In this document: positions 9,968 to 18,481 of the stretch, piece by piece
How the letters are laid out: every line of letters begins with the position of its first letter
Position numbering within the stretch: the stretch's first letter is position 1
NCBI GenBank assembly: GCA_937958625.1
Contig: CALGNO010000189.1
Coordinates: 1 to 46,012, forward strand
Reading direction: 5' to 3'
From: an uncultured Neomegalonema sp.
Lineage (GTDB): Bacteria; Pseudomonadota; Alphaproteobacteria; Rhodobacterales; Rhodobacteraceae
Length of the DNA stretch: 46,012 nt
Position numbers and translations under genes: made by a program
Notes under the pieces: generated by a model
Database searches by the model: none
Told to the model about the DNA's origin: nothing
The model's input: the letters and a program-made list of their open reading frames with translations, nothing else

Positions 9968-10666
9968 TCACTGCGACGGCGCCTCGACGGAGATGAACCG
10001 CAGTTCCTGCCAGACGAACCGTTCGAAACCGCGCTGCTCGCGCATCGCTTCGGTCGTGTCCGAACCCGGAACGACCCCCGCCTCGAAGGCGAGCATGTAG
10101 ATGCCCGGCTCCGCAACCCAGAAGACGAAGGGCAAAGTGACCGTCCGGCCCACAAGGATCTCGGCACGGCGTACTGGGCCTTCATGATCCTCCATGACGT
10201 AACGTTGCCGATCATGGCGCCGCACGCTACCATTGCCGCGGGTCAGGCGCACGATCTCGATGGTCGAGGTACGGGGATCAAGTTCGATCGTCGCGGCGGT
10301 ATCCCCGATATTCCGGATTGTGATGGCCCCAGCGAGCCGCAAGTTAGTGTTGTCGGCGACGACATCCTCGACCAAGATTTCGATATCCAAAACCGCGCGC
10401 CGCCTGAGTGCATCCTCCCGCGAGCGAATGTCTAGTTCCAGAAGTCGCGGCCTGTTCTCAGCCTCAAACAGCGCCGTCTCCAGCTCGGCCTGCTGCCTCT
10501 CGAGGCTCACGCGTGCTGTCTCTTCCTCCAGCAGCTGTGAGAACTGGATATAGGTCCAGATGCCGCCGACGAGGATGCCAAGCGCGATGACGCCATTGCG
10601 GACGATCTCGCTCAGATCCTTCAGCATCGCGGTCGATTGCCCTGCTTCGCCTGCATCCTCGGCCAT
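9968..10666 (-). CDS. Membrane-anchored coiled-coil protein beside CHAT protease
   Basis: A 232-aa protein of unknown family. A single membrane segment (about residues 26-43, NGVIALGILVGGIWTYI) is followed by a charged coiled coil (about 48-85, rich in E, R, L and Q) and then a beta-rich domain (about 88-232). The second half alternates hydrophobic and polar residues as in an immunoglobulin-like or sandwich fold. The topology suggests a short cytoplasmic N-terminus and a periplasmic body. It starts 2 nt after the stop of the exported FecR-like gene, so the two form an operon. Its 3' end lies 31 nt from the convergent CHAT gene. From context I infer a scaffold or sensor for the CHAT protease. 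No motif gives an enzymatic role. Confidence 0.65.
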   Translation of the reverse strand: MAEDAGEAGQSTAMLKDLSEIVRNGVIALGILVGGIWTYIQFSQLLEEETARVSLERQQAELETALFEAENRPRLLELDIRSREDALRRRAVLDIEILVEDVVADNTNLRLAGAITIRNIGDTAATIELDPRTSTIEIVRLTRGNGSVRRHDRQRYVMEDHEGPVRRAEILVGRTVTLPFVFWVAEPGIYMLAFEAGVVPGSDTTEAMREQRGFERFVWQELRFISVEAPSQ

Positions 10667-10668
10667 CT

Positions 10669-11361
10669 CTAAAACGCGCCCCGGATCATGATGCGATAAA
10701 TCTGGTAGTGGCAGCCCTTTTCGAGCATAGCGAGAAAAAGGGACAGATCATTACCGCCGATCCGCCAAAACGAAAAGCGTCTCCGATCGCCTGTGATCTC
10801 AGTGACGTAGCGGCTGCCGTCGGCAGGCGTGCCGTCGGCGGGCCATGGAATGCGGTCTTGTCCCGCCGGCCATGCGAAGAAGACCTCGCGTTCGCTGGAC
10901 CGGTCGATGATCACGGCCTGTTGCGTGGACAGCGGCGCCGGGCTCCAAAGCGCCGGCATCTCGTTGTCCTTAACGCAATGGGTCGCGTCGACTTGGACAT
11001 CGAGCAGCCAAGGGTCTGGCGGCAAGTCGCCGCCGCCGCCGCCGCGCAGCGTTTTCACACCCTCCAGATCGCGCCATGTCGTCAAGATACTGCGCAGGTC
11101 CATCGAAAGCCTATCGAGGTCGTGAGCCGAAGGCACGTCTTGCACGTCCAGTCGCTCGCCTGGCTCGATACTGTGTAATGCGTCACCCATTAGGACGACG
11201 ATTCGCGCGCCATCATCTGCCTTGATGGTCCTGTTCTTCGGAATAATGTCACCTACGCGTAAAGTGACGTTGTCGGACGCAGCCACAACCAGAGCATCCG
11301 CGTGAACTAAGTTCACGCCTATTAAGGTCAGTACAGTAAAAAAGACGCACATCTGTCGCAT
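10669..11361 (-). CDS. Exported FecR-like protein beside CHAT protease
   Basis: A 230-aa secreted protein. The signal peptide runs from MRQMCVFFTVLTLIGV to a VHA cleavage motif. Residues 30-75 (VGDIIPKNRTIKADDGARIV, then SIEPGERLDV) follow the FecR pattern of a beta-rich domain with an ordered D-G turn. A glycine run (about residue 106) leads to a C-terminal domain with two widely spaced cysteines (C129 and C218) that could pair in the periplasm. FecR-like domains usually sense or bind in the envelope; that role here is inference. The start ATG at 11361 is preceded by GAGG. It is the first gene of the two-gene minus-strand operon that faces the CHAT gene. The family assignment is tentative. 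Confidence 0.6.
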   Translation of the reverse strand: MRQMCVFFTVLTLIGVNLVHADALVVAASDNVTLRVGDIIPKNRTIKADDGARIVVLMGDALHSIEPGERLDVQDVPSAHDLDRLSMDLRSILTTWRDLEGVKTLRGGGGGDLPPDPWLLDVQVDATHCVKDNEMPALWSPAPLSTQQAVIIDRSSEREVFFAWPAGQDRIPWPADGTPADGSRYVTEITGDRRRFSFWRIGGNDLSLFLAMLEKGCHYQIYRIMIRGAF

Positions 11362-11486
11362 AACCTCGCGGATGCGCTTTAGATGATAGGTTTGTCAACC
11401 CCTTGGAGCCGCATCATCGCAATTCCGAATCCCTTGCGTCTAGGAGCGAAGTATGACCGCGGTTGGAATGAGTCGATGCCCGTCAG

Positions 11487-11510
11487 CTAGAGTCATCTCC
11501 GATCAGGTTG
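11487..11510. repeat. IS630 left inverted repeat
   Basis: CTAGAGTC then ATCTCC then GATCAGGTTG. It matches the inverted copy at 12516-12539 in the outer eight and inner ten bases. The TA inside CTAG is the duplicated target. Confidence 0.8.
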
Positions 11511-12036
11511 GTTCATACCCTGCGTGGCTGAGATAATTTGAGCATTCCTTGGTTGAGACGGCATTGAGGGCGTTCCCGATAGCATCGCAGATTGTGTCGA
11601 AGCATCGGGCAGCAGCGCTTCTTGTGAATGCCTTGATCTTGGCGAACAGCATCTCAATTGGATTGAGGTCCGGGGAATAGGCGGGAAGGAAACGCAGTTC
11701 GGCACCGCAGGCCTCAATGGCAGTGCGGGCTGTGGCGTTCTTGTGGACGTTGAGATTGTCGCAGATCACGATGTCACCCTTGCCGAAGGTGGGGGCGAGC
11801 ATCTGGCTGACCCATACGGCGAAGGCGTCCCCGTCTATCGGGCCGGAGATCAGCATGGGCGCGACGACCCGGTCGCTCCGCAATCCGGCGATGAAGGTAT
11901 TGTTCTGCCAGTGGCCATAGGGCACGGAGCCGATGCAGGGTTTGCCTCGTTCAGATCGTCCTCGCAGCCGCGTCATCTTGGTGTTGAAGCCACTCTCGTC
12001 GATGAAGATAAGTGATCCGGGGTCGAGGCTTTTCAT
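11503..12036 (-). CDS. IS630 transposase, DDE catalytic part (OrfB)
   Basis: The catalytic half of the transposase. The DDE residues are visible in LIFIDESGF, VICDNLNVHK and FLPAYSPDLNPIEMLF, the IS630/Tc1 signature. The listed ATG (12036) is probably not used on its own. The frame continues upstream to about 12105, where it meets the A-run of OrfA, and the natural product should be an OrfA-OrfB fusion of about 315 aa made by -1 frameshifting. The frame is intact, so the element may still be active. Confidence 0.85.
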   Translation of the reverse strand: MKSLDPGSLIFIDESGFNTKMTRLRGRSERGKPCIGSVPYGHWQNNTFIAGLRSDRVVAPMLISGPIDGDAFAVWVSQMLAPTFGKGDIVICDNLNVHKNATARTAIEACGAELRFLPAYSPDLNPIEMLFAKIKAFTRSAAARCFDTICDAIGNALNAVSTKECSNYLSHAGYEPT

Positions 12037-12095
12037 AGCGCCGATCCAGCTTTTGCGGGCCGCAGCGACATCTTCGCGCTCCTGTTCGGCGGCAA

Positions 12096-12449
12096 TTATG
12101 GTCTTTTTTTACGCGTGATGCCGTGGCGGGCTAGAAGGCGGCTGACCGCGTTCTCCGACACCGTGACGTCCTTCGAGACCAGTTCCGCGACGATCTCGTA
12201 CAGGAAGATGTCCGGCTTCTCCTCAACCCGCGACAGGATGAAGGCGCTGTGTACCTCCAGGTCGACCGACCGGCGATCACCCCCCATCGGCAACGCCTCG
12301 CAACGCTTCTCCGTCGTCCAGATCGCGCCCCACCGCGTCGCTGTCGAGCGCGCCACCAGCAGTTGCTTGCCCGCTCCGCTCGCCGAAGACCCTGCATCCA
12401 GCAACGTGACAAAGCGGCTTCGTAAATCTTTCGAGTGTGGTTTGCCCAT
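12096..12449 (-). CDS. IS630 transposase, DNA-binding part (OrfA)
   Basis: The N-terminal helix-turn-helix half of the transposase (MGKPHSKDLRSRFV, then a second HTH before the end HGITRKKRP). I place the start at ATG 12449 because GAGGAGG lies 9 nt upstream; the frame is open further back to 12479. It ends at TAA just after a run of seven A residues where ribosomes can slip back one base into the catalytic frame. Confidence 0.8.
   Translation of the reverse strand: MGKPHSKDLRSRFVTLLDAGSSASGAGKQLLVARSTATRWGAIWTTEKRCEALPMGGDRRSVDLEVHSAFILSRVEEKPDIFLYEIVAELVSKDVTVSENAVSRLLARHGITRKKRP
12104..12110 (-). promoter_or_regulatory. Programmed -1 frameshift site of the IS630 transposase
   Basis: Seven A residues followed by G on the coding strand. 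The zero frame reads AAA AAA AGA CCA TAA. After a one-base slip it reads AAG ACC ATA ATT, which is the catalytic-domain frame. IS630-family elements commonly use such sites. Confidence 0.7.
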
Positions 12450-12515
12450 CCATGCCGACCTCCTCTCGGCAGGAAGCATGAATCAGAAAATTATCGATTT
12501 GGGAATCCCATGACT

Positions 12516-12539
12516 CAACCTGATCGCCAAGGACTCTAG
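12516..12539. repeat. IS630 right inverted repeat
   Basis: Inverted copy of the left end, with CAACCTGATC inside and GACTCTAG outside. The CTAG is shared with the terminus of the MITE-like element. Confidence 0.8.
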
Positions 12540-12844
12540 CAGGCTGCTGAAGAAGTACCGTTTTTCTGGCTGATTTTTTCTTTTGAGGTTTCATCATCGG
12601 GTTGTAGAGCGATCCGATGGCTTGAAAGGCTCGGTAGAGAGGCCTTTCGTTTGCCCTGGCGGTCAAATCCGAACCATCAGGCAGACTCCTCCAGCAGTTT
12701 GGGTATTCGGATCAGGTTGCCTGCCAACAAAAGGGAATCACGATCCAGACGAAGATGCGAGACTGTTTTTCAGCAGCCTGCTAGAATCGACAACCCCCAT
12801 CCACATTTCGTTTCTGCGGCTTTACCGCGTTGATGGTATGCCCA

Positions 12845-13393
12845 TCATTCAAACGCACAATCCGATGTCGGCGTACCGCCAAGATGGAGCGAGCGCACGG
12901 TGCAGGGCTGACCGTCGAGGCCAATCATCCTGACCTTCGTGCCGCTGTAATGGCCTTCGATGCGCCGCGAGTGGAATCCCGATCCGTCGCCGTCGAGGAA
13001 CCACGTGGATGTGCAGGGATACTCCCAGTCGCATTCCCTGCCGACGCAGCACATCATTTGGAAGCGGTAGTGCTCGACCTTCACGCTGTCGAGGAGCCGC
13101 GCGATATCCGGATCGTCGATGACGCTTTTCATAACCTCGATCCGCTCAGGGTGCTCGTCGTCCATCTCGATATCGCGGATCGATCCCATCGGGCAGAACC
13201 CGATGGGTGGTTTCGGGGGGACGGAAGTGATCCGCCGGATGAACGTGCGGTAGGGATCGGCACAGCCGGAGGGGAAACCGCCTGCAAGGCAGAGAATAAT
13301 CCCGCAATCGATGTCATAGGCGGTTGCCGTTTGCGGTGCCACTGTTGCAACGACGCCGAAGACCGCCAGTGCGCGAAGAGAAGTCCGGATCAA
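12845..13393 (-). CDS. trbM: TrbM-like conjugal transfer protein
   Basis: A secreted, cysteine-rich protein of 182 aa. The signal peptide ends at TATA before YDIDC. The segment DCGIILCLAGGFPSGC followed by PPKPPIGFCPMG is the pattern I associate with TrbM-type proteins of trb operons. Several cysteines (MCCVGRECDWEYPC) suggest disulfide-stabilised folding in the periplasm. It is the last gene of the trb operon: it starts 29 nt after the trbI stop and is read on the same strand. The MITE-like element begins 60 bp beyond its 3' end, so insertion did not disrupt it. TrbM is usually accessory to pore assembly. The assignment rests on motif recall. Confidence 0.65.
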   Translation of the reverse strand: MIRTSLRALAVFGVVATVAPQTATAYDIDCGIILCLAGGFPSGCADPYRTFIRRITSVPPKPPIGFCPMGSIRDIEMDDEHPERIEVMKSVIDDPDIARLLDSVKVEHYRFQMMCCVGRECDWEYPCTSTWFLDGDGSGFHSRRIEGHYSGTKVRMIGLDGQPCTVRSLHLGGTPTSDCAFE

Positions 13394-13422
13394 TGAATGT
13401 CCTTTCGTGGTCAGGGTGGTGC

Positions 13423-14877
13423 TCAGAGCGAAAGATCGCGCTGGACGAAGACGGTGATGGGCGTGCCCTGATCGACATGCAGGGTCGGCGGGATGGAGAG
13501 ATAGCCATCGAGGGCCGAACCGAGTGCATCGCTCAGGGTGGTCGTTCCATCATGGAACGCAGTCTCGCTGGCCTCATGGGCAATCCGGGCGCTGCCGCCG
13601 AGGGTGCCAAGGGCTGAGACGGCGGAGATCAGGAACGCCGCCTCGAATTTTTCCGCGAAGCGCCCATCGACATGGTCACCGAGACCCGCCCGCCCGAGGG
13701 CGTCGGTGCCGGAGGCGTCCATCTGGATTGATCGTCCACCAGGAAGCCGCGCGCTGTCCCACGCAACGAGAACACGACGTTGGCCCGTGGAGGGATCGGA
13801 TTCGTAACGCCCGATCAGGACCGTGCCCTTCGGCATGAGGAGCCGGGATGCGTCGGCGGACCAGACATCCTCGCTGACGACAGCACGCAGGTTCCCCGGC
13901 AGATCGGACTGGATCGCCGTTTCGAGAATGCCCGTGATCAGCGTGCCCTGCGGGATGACACCCGACGATGGATCGAGGAAATCGGTCGATATCGCCAGTG
14001 CGCCAGATGACGGCGTTGCGTTTGCAACGCCAGTTACTTCCACCGCATCCGTCTCTTGTGTATCGTCCATCGCGATACCGCCCGACCGACGGCGCGCTGC
14101 TTCTGTCTCGATGGCCTCTTGCGTTTCCGATGCGGCCCGTTCTTCGGCCTCGCGCCGTTCCGCTTCATATCGAATGGTTGCTGCTTCACGGGCCTCGATG
14201 GCCCGGAGTTCCTTGCGCCGCTCATGCTCCCGCGCGGCGATCTCGGCTTCCAGTCGATGCAGTTCTCCGCGTTCCTGCGCCTTCAGATCATGGGCCATGC
14301 GAAGCCGTTCCAACTCCCGGCGATGATCGGCTTCGGCCTTCGCATCCAGATCGGGCTTCTGATCGTTTTGCGCCCGGATCGCCGCGAGTTCAGCTTCGAG
14401 CATCGCCCGCCGCTCGGCGTCATGGCTTCGAGTGATCGCCTCGCCTTGCAGAATGCTGCGGAATTCATCCGCCAGCTTGCGATTGCTCTCCTGCAGCGCG
14501 ACGATCTCAGCCGTGAGTTCCGGTGACGTGTCGCGCTCCGCTTGGGTGTCCGTGATGCGGTCATCGAGTAGCGCGATGCTCGCGGTCAGCGCCTCGATCT
14601 GCCGTTCCAGCGCGCTCGGCTCCGCCGGGGCGGCGGGCAAGCCGGTGAAGAGCGTACGCGGCGGAGGCGGGGCAGCGCTACGACCTTCCTCCGCTGCCGG
14701 AATGGCGATGCGCGGGGCGGCGACGAGGGATGTTGCTGGATCCTTCCACACCCAATACCCGCCGCCAAGGGCAAGGGCCGCGAGCGCAATGGTAAGGGTA
14801 CGGCGCAGTTCCGTGCCGCGCTTCGGAGCGAAGCGTTTGGCCCGGTCGGCAATCATGGACTGGTGGTCATCGGTCAT
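13423..14877 (-). CDS. trbI: TrbI/VirB10 T4SS protein
   Basis: The protein that spans inner membrane to outer-membrane core in the mating pore. It has a short cytoplasmic N-terminus and one membrane helix (about residues 28-45, ALAALALGGGYWVW), then a proline-rich piece and a long coiled coil (about 85-265, rich in E, R and A). The C-terminal VirB10/TrbI domain follows (about 285-484), with VIPQGTLITGILETAI and the closing segment GTPITVFVQRDLSL. The length is typical for the family. ATG 14877 overlaps the end of trbG by 11 nt and is preceded by GGGAGG. Confidence 0.92.
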   Translation of the reverse strand: MTDDHQSMIADRAKRFAPKRGTELRRTLTIALAALALGGGYWVWKDPATSLVAAPRIAIPAAEEGRSAAPPPPRTLFTGLPAAPAEPSALERQIEALTASIALLDDRITDTQAERDTSPELTAEIVALQESNRKLADEFRSILQGEAITRSHDAERRAMLEAELAAIRAQNDQKPDLDAKAEADHRRELERLRMAHDLKAQERGELHRLEAEIAAREHERRKELRAIEAREAATIRYEAERREAEERAASETQEAIETEAARRRSGGIAMDDTQETDAVEVTGVANATPSSGALAISTDFLDPSSGVIPQGTLITGILETAIQSDLPGNLRAVVSEDVWSADASRLLMPKGTVLIGRYESDPSTGQRRVLVAWDSARLPGGRSIQMDASGTDALGRAGLGDHVDGRFAEKFEAAFLISAVSALGTLGGSARIAHEASETAFHDGTTTLSDALGSALDGYLSIPPTLHVDQGTPITVFVQRDLSL

Positions 14878-15775
14878 GGCGGTCCTCCCGGATGAAGCGG
14901 TGTGGGGTGTCGGCGCGGCTGGCGGTCAGCCAGAACAGCCCGCGAGGCTCATTGGGTGGGGTCCGGGCATCGTTGTAGATGCAGACCACGCCCTCACTGC
15001 CGCGCAGGGTCAGCCGAGCGCGCACGCCATGGACGACCAGCGTGCCATCGGGCAGGGTCGAGTGGTTCAGCACCGCCTCGGTCCGGTCGGACCGCACCGC
15101 GAAGACAGCAGGCATCGACGTGCCGGGCGGGAACTTGATGTAAGTCTTCTGCCCGTCATCGAGCATCGCGACGGGCTTTTGCGCCTCCGCGCCGCTGGAG
15201 CGATACGCGCGATTGATCGGGCCGTCGGCCTTTGCCTCGATCTCATCGAAGCTACGGATCGTCTTCGCCTCGCGCGCCAGTGCTTCGGTGGTTTTGCGAT
15301 CCGCTTCCACCTTCGCGACACGCTCGGCCTCGATCTCCTCCCATGTCTTTGGGTAATCGAAGCGATAGAGGAAGGTGACATCGCCGCCGCTGGCATCATA
15401 GGGCGCATGGCGGGCGGTCATGTCGAAGCTGTAGATGCGTTTGCTGGTCGTCACGAGCATGTTGGACAACCCGTTCGCCCGCTCAATGGGCACGACGCTG
15501 AGCATGTCGCCCCGCTTGAGGCGGTCCACCTGCCACGAGACATGATCGCCAAGCTGAACGGAGTCGACCGTCTCGCCCTTGTCGAACTGGATCGTGGTGA
15601 CAAAGCCAAAGTGACCAACGATGCGGAACACCTGGGCCTGATCATAGGTATAGGTCTTGATGCGCGGGTCGGCATGGCCGGGACGGCCTGCCTCGAGCGC
15701 ATGGGCGGAGATCGGCGCGGCGAACAGCAGGGCTGTCAGGCCGAATATGGGGATGGAAGGGGTCTGCGTCATCAT
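14867..15775 (-). CDS. trbG: TrbG/VirB9 T4SS protein
   Basis: The periplasmic/outer-membrane core component that partners TrbI. A signal peptide ends at SAHA before LEAGRPG. The VirB9 pattern follows: DPRIKTYTYDQAQVFRIVG near residue 37, then a central charged linker (about 150-200), and a C-terminal beta domain with YKFPPGTSMPAVFA-like and VVHGVRARLTLRG segments. Its start overlaps the trbF stop (ATGATGA), and its end overlaps trbI. The length of 302 aa is normal. Confidence 0.92.
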   Translation of the reverse strand: MMTQTPSIPIFGLTALLFAAPISAHALEAGRPGHADPRIKTYTYDQAQVFRIVGHFGFVTTIQFDKGETVDSVQLGDHVSWQVDRLKRGDMLSVVPIERANGLSNMLVTTSKRIYSFDMTARHAPYDASGGDVTFLYRFDYPKTWEEIEAERVAKVEADRKTTEALAREAKTIRSFDEIEAKADGPINRAYRSSGAEAQKPVAMLDDGQKTYIKFPPGTSMPAVFAVRSDRTEAVLNHSTLPDGTLVVHGVRARLTLRGSEGVVCIYNDARTPPNEPRGLFWLTASRADTPHRFIREDRHDR

Positions 15776-16458
15776 TCGCGCTCCTCGAAGATTTCCTGGT
15801 CAATGCGGTAGGAGGTGACGGTGAAGCCAAGCGGGTTGCGCCAGATCGCCTCGATCAGCCGCTCGCCCCCGCGGGCATAGGCAAAGCCAAGCGTGACGAC
15901 GTAATCGCTGTCGCTGCTCGCCCCGCCGCGGGTCACGGTTTTGCGGATACGCAGGGACGCGGTATCGACATCAATGAAGCTGATCGATCGGATCGCCACG
16001 GTGACGCGGGTGTCATTGCCGTATAGTGCCGCTGGGTGCTTGCGGTTCTCCGCGTCCCAAAGGGCGTAGAGACTTTCCGCCGCTTGACCTGTGCTGGTGG
16101 CATAGACCCGTTCGATCCGCGCAGCGTTGTCGCTCGCATCATAGGTCTCGCGGTCGCGGACATAGCGATAGATCAGGCTCTGGGTCACCGCCTCGTCAGA
16201 GGCGAGGTCCATATCGACCAATCGGGCGCGGACTTCGGCCATGCCCGTCACCTTGTCGAGGGTGATGATCACCGGCTCGACTGAATGACGCGTCAGCGTC
16301 ACGAGGCTGTGGCCGAGGGCGATGGCGGCGATACCAAGCGCAGCGGCGGTGACCTTCCACGCCTGCCGCGCCCGGCGCGAGGCGGAAGCAAAGAGTTCCT
16401 CCTCCCAGACCGCGCCGAGATCGGCTGATGCGTCGTGTTCGGGTTCTGTGGTGTCCAA
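15772..16458 (-). CDS. trbF: TrbF/VirB8 T4SS protein
   Basis: A bitopic inner-membrane protein that nucleates pore assembly. One membrane helix lies at about residues 33-55 (VTAAALGIAAIALGHSLVTL), then a periplasmic VirB8-like domain ending in VTSYRIDQEIFEERE. I choose TTG 16458 as the start. It follows the trbL stop by one base and has AAGGGG upstream. It also gives 228 aa, the usual TrbF size. The frame is open back to 16710 inside trbL but that part has no TrbF-like sequence. Confidence 0.88.
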   Translation of the reverse strand: MDTTEPEHDASADLGAVWEEELFASASRRARQAWKVTAAALGIAAIALGHSLVTLTRHSVEPVIITLDKVTGMAEVRARLVDMDLASDEAVTQSLIYRYVRDRETYDASDNAARIERVYATSTGQAAESLYALWDAENRKHPAALYGNDTRVTVAIRSISFIDVDTASLRIRKTVTRGGASSDSDYVVTLGFAYARGGERLIEAIWRNPLGFTVTSYRIDQEIFEERE

Positions 16459-16459
16459 G

Positions 16460-17593
16460 TCAGTAAATCCCCTTGTTCCAGTTTTTGCGGGACGGCTCGC
16501 CCCCCTTGAGGAAGGGCTTTGCGTCTTGGCGCGCGGCCTCGACGGCGCTGGCCTTGCGGGCCGTTGCCTGCGCATCGCCGCGCGCCTTTGCCGGGCTGTC
16601 ATTCGGACTGAGGCGCTGCATTTGCGCCTTACCCCAATCGCCGAGGCGCTGGCGTTGAAGGCGTCGGTTCTCGGCGGCGTAGTTGGTGCGTCCATCACCG
16701 CGCAGGCCATGGGCGCGGTTGTACGCGCCGTAGGTGTTCTGCATCACCTCGCGGATGCCATCGACGCCGATCCCTGCCGATCCGGCGATGCCGGAGCCGA
16801 AGCTCGGGATCTGTCGCAGCAGGAAGATCGATAGAATTACGATCAGCAGGTACTCGGTGATCTCCGCGACCGAGTTGACTTCCTCGACGGCGGCAAACCG
16901 CTGGATCGTGTCCTCGGTGACGAAGAGCAAAAACCCGAGCATCACCATCGCCATCAGATAGGTGATCGCGAACCCGGTCATCATCCTCAGCCAGCCATCG
17001 AAGAATCCTTTCGTGCCGGAGAAGAGCAACAGCGCGAGGAAGATCGGGGCGGTGGCAGTCAGAACACCGATGCCGATCTTCGAGATGCCGATGACGAGGA
17101 TCACGCCTGCAGCCACGACCAGCATCAGGAAAAGAATGATCACGCCGATCAGCATCAGCGGGATGGTGGAGATCGAGACATTCTCGATCAGGGCATCGCC
17201 GATGCTGATCCCGGCATCGATGAAGCGCTCGATGATCGCCGAGATGCCCGTCGCATCGGGATCGATACCGGTGGCCGTGACGATGATCGCGACCACATCA
17301 TCCGGCGTGCCGGTGACGATGGCGTAGAACCATGTATTGAACGCGGGCCAGCTGGCGATCAGCCCCCAGATGAGGGCGTAGCGCAGGATGAGCCGCAGCA
17401 CCCCCGACATCGTCGCCGAGGTCCAGCCCATGGCGACGCTCAGCGAGAGATGCAGGAGGGCGAGGACCAGCAGCATGGTCATCAGACCCGAGACCGGATC
17501 GGTCAGCGCCTCGAAGCTGGCCTGCGCGAACGCGCCGACCTTGCCATCGATATCGCCCAGCACCGCGCCGGTGACTTCGCCGAGTGTCGCCAT
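16460..17593 (-). CDS. trbL: TrbL/VirB6 polytopic T4SS protein
   Basis: The inner-membrane channel component. Five or six hydrophobic segments are clear, for example MTMLLVLALLHLSLSVAMG, LMLIGVIILFLMLVVAAGVI and LTATAPIFLALLLF. A hydrophilic C-terminal tail (about 290-377, rich in R, Q and A) probably lies in the cytoplasm. The length and position between trbJ and trbF fit TrbL. ATG 17593 has AAAGGAG upstream. A 105-bp spacer separates it from trbJ and shows no gene. Confidence 0.92.
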   Translation of the reverse strand: MATLGEVTGAVLGDIDGKVGAFAQASFEALTDPVSGLMTMLLVLALLHLSLSVAMGWTSATMSGVLRLILRYALIWGLIASWPAFNTWFYAIVTGTPDDVVAIIVTATGIDPDATGISAIIERFIDAGISIGDALIENVSISTIPLMLIGVIILFLMLVVAAGVILVIGISKIGIGVLTATAPIFLALLLFSGTKGFFDGWLRMMTGFAITYLMAMVMLGFLLFVTEDTIQRFAAVEEVNSVAEITEYLLIVILSIFLLRQIPSFGSGIAGSAGIGVDGIREVMQNTYGAYNRAHGLRGDGRTNYAAENRRLQRQRLGDWGKAQMQRLSPNDSPAKARGDAQATARKASAVEAARQDAKPFLKGGEPSRKNWNKGIY

Positions 17594-17698
17594 ATTGGTA
17601 AAACTCCTTTCGGATGGGGGGATGAATTCGGAGATTGCGATCCCGTCGCGCGACGACGAAACCGCCGCGCTGGAACGCTGGGTCGATGTGGAATGCCG

Positions 17699-18481
17699 CT
17701 ATTCGCTGGTGCCGATAAAACTCAGGCGTCGTTTGCCTGTCTCGCGATCCCGCAAACGTTCGTTGGCAAGGGCGCTGTCCATCTGCAGCCCCGCCGCCGC
17801 GACGCGCTGGCCGTCGGCGATCATGAAGGCGAGTTCGGCCATCATGCGGGTGTTGAGATCGAGAGCGGCCTTGATATCCGGCGCGCGATCCACCTCGGCG
17901 AGGATAACTTCGACGCGGGTGATGGAGGTCTCGGCGCGCTCGAACCCGTCCTCGGCCATCACCAGCGCGGTGACCGTCGCGGCATTGGCGAGATCATGGG
18001 CCGCGACCTTCGCCGGGACGCGGGCCTTGTCGAAGAGGTCTTCGGCCTTGGGGATCGCGAATGTCGTGCGGATGCCATCAATCTTCGCCGCCATGGGATC
18101 ATCATCCGGCAACGCCCCAGCCAGATCGTGCAGGGACGCATTGATCGTGTCGATCCGCCCGGCAATCCGTCGCGCTGACTTGAACGCGTCCCCGTTCAGC
18201 ACCTGCGCCATACCGCGATTGCCGGTGATGGCGGCGAACTCCCGGTCCAATTGGTTGATCTGGGTCTGGAGCCGCTCGACGGTGGTAATCGCTTCTTCGA
18301 GTTGGCGCAGGCCCGTGGTCAGTTGCTCGACCTCGATCCCGTGGGTTCGATCAAGCTGGGAGAGGATAGCTATCGCCTGGGTGATCGCACTCGCGTCGAT
18401 GACCGGCACGCCGCCCGCCGATGCAGGCGACGCGATGCCGATGGACAACGCGACAGCGGATATCTGCAAAAACTGCTTCAT
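17699..18481 (-). CDS. trbJ: TrbJ/VirB5-like minor pilus protein
   Basis: An exported 260-aa protein with a signal peptide (MKQFLQISAVALSIGIASP, ASA cleavage) and a largely helical mature part with coiled-coil character (LTTGLRQLEEAITTVERLQT). VirB5/TrbJ proteins sit at the pilus tip and help recipient contact. Its ATG overlaps the stop of the upstream lipoprotein gene (ATGA). Confidence 0.87.
   Translation of the reverse strand: MKQFLQISAVALSIGIASPASAGGVPVIDASAITQAIAILSQLDRTHGIEVEQLTTGLRQLEEAITTVERLQTQINQLDREFAAITGNRGMAQVLNGDAFKSARRIAGRIDTINASLHDLAGALPDDDPMAAKIDGIRTTFAIPKAEDLFDKARVPAKVAAHDLANAATVTALVMAEDGFERAETSITRVEVILAEVDRAPDIKAALDLNTRMMAELAFMIADGQRVAAAGLQMDSALANERLRDRETGKRRLSFIGTSE

Larger units (their letters stand above)
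11490..12536 (-). mobile_element. IS630-family insertion sequence
   Basis: A complete element of about 1047 bp flanked by TA duplications (11488-11489 and 12537-12538), the target preference of the IS630/Tc1-mariner group. The terminal inverted repeats are imperfect: the outer eight and inner ten bases match, with a divergent middle. It carries two overlapping transposase frames joined by a -1 slip site. It interrupts the end of the MITE-like element and does not break a gene. Confidence 0.88.
11487..12784. mobile_element. MITE-like element, split by the IS630 insertion
   Basis: The right end (12769-12784) and left end (CTA at 11487-11489 continuing at 12539) share a perfect 16-bp terminal inverted repeat, CTAGCAGGCTGCTGAA. 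Without the IS630 copy the element would be about 250 bp. Its inside has no intact transposase. It looks like an internally deleted IS derivative. The parent IS family is not certain; similar CAGGCTGCTGAA ends occur in several families. It lies between the FecR-like gene and the trbM-like gene. Confidence 0.6.

Noticed and set aside
9006-10100. 364-aa alternative frame within the CHAT domain
   Set aside because: Arginine-rich shadow of the CHAT coding frame, which contains the catalytic motifs.
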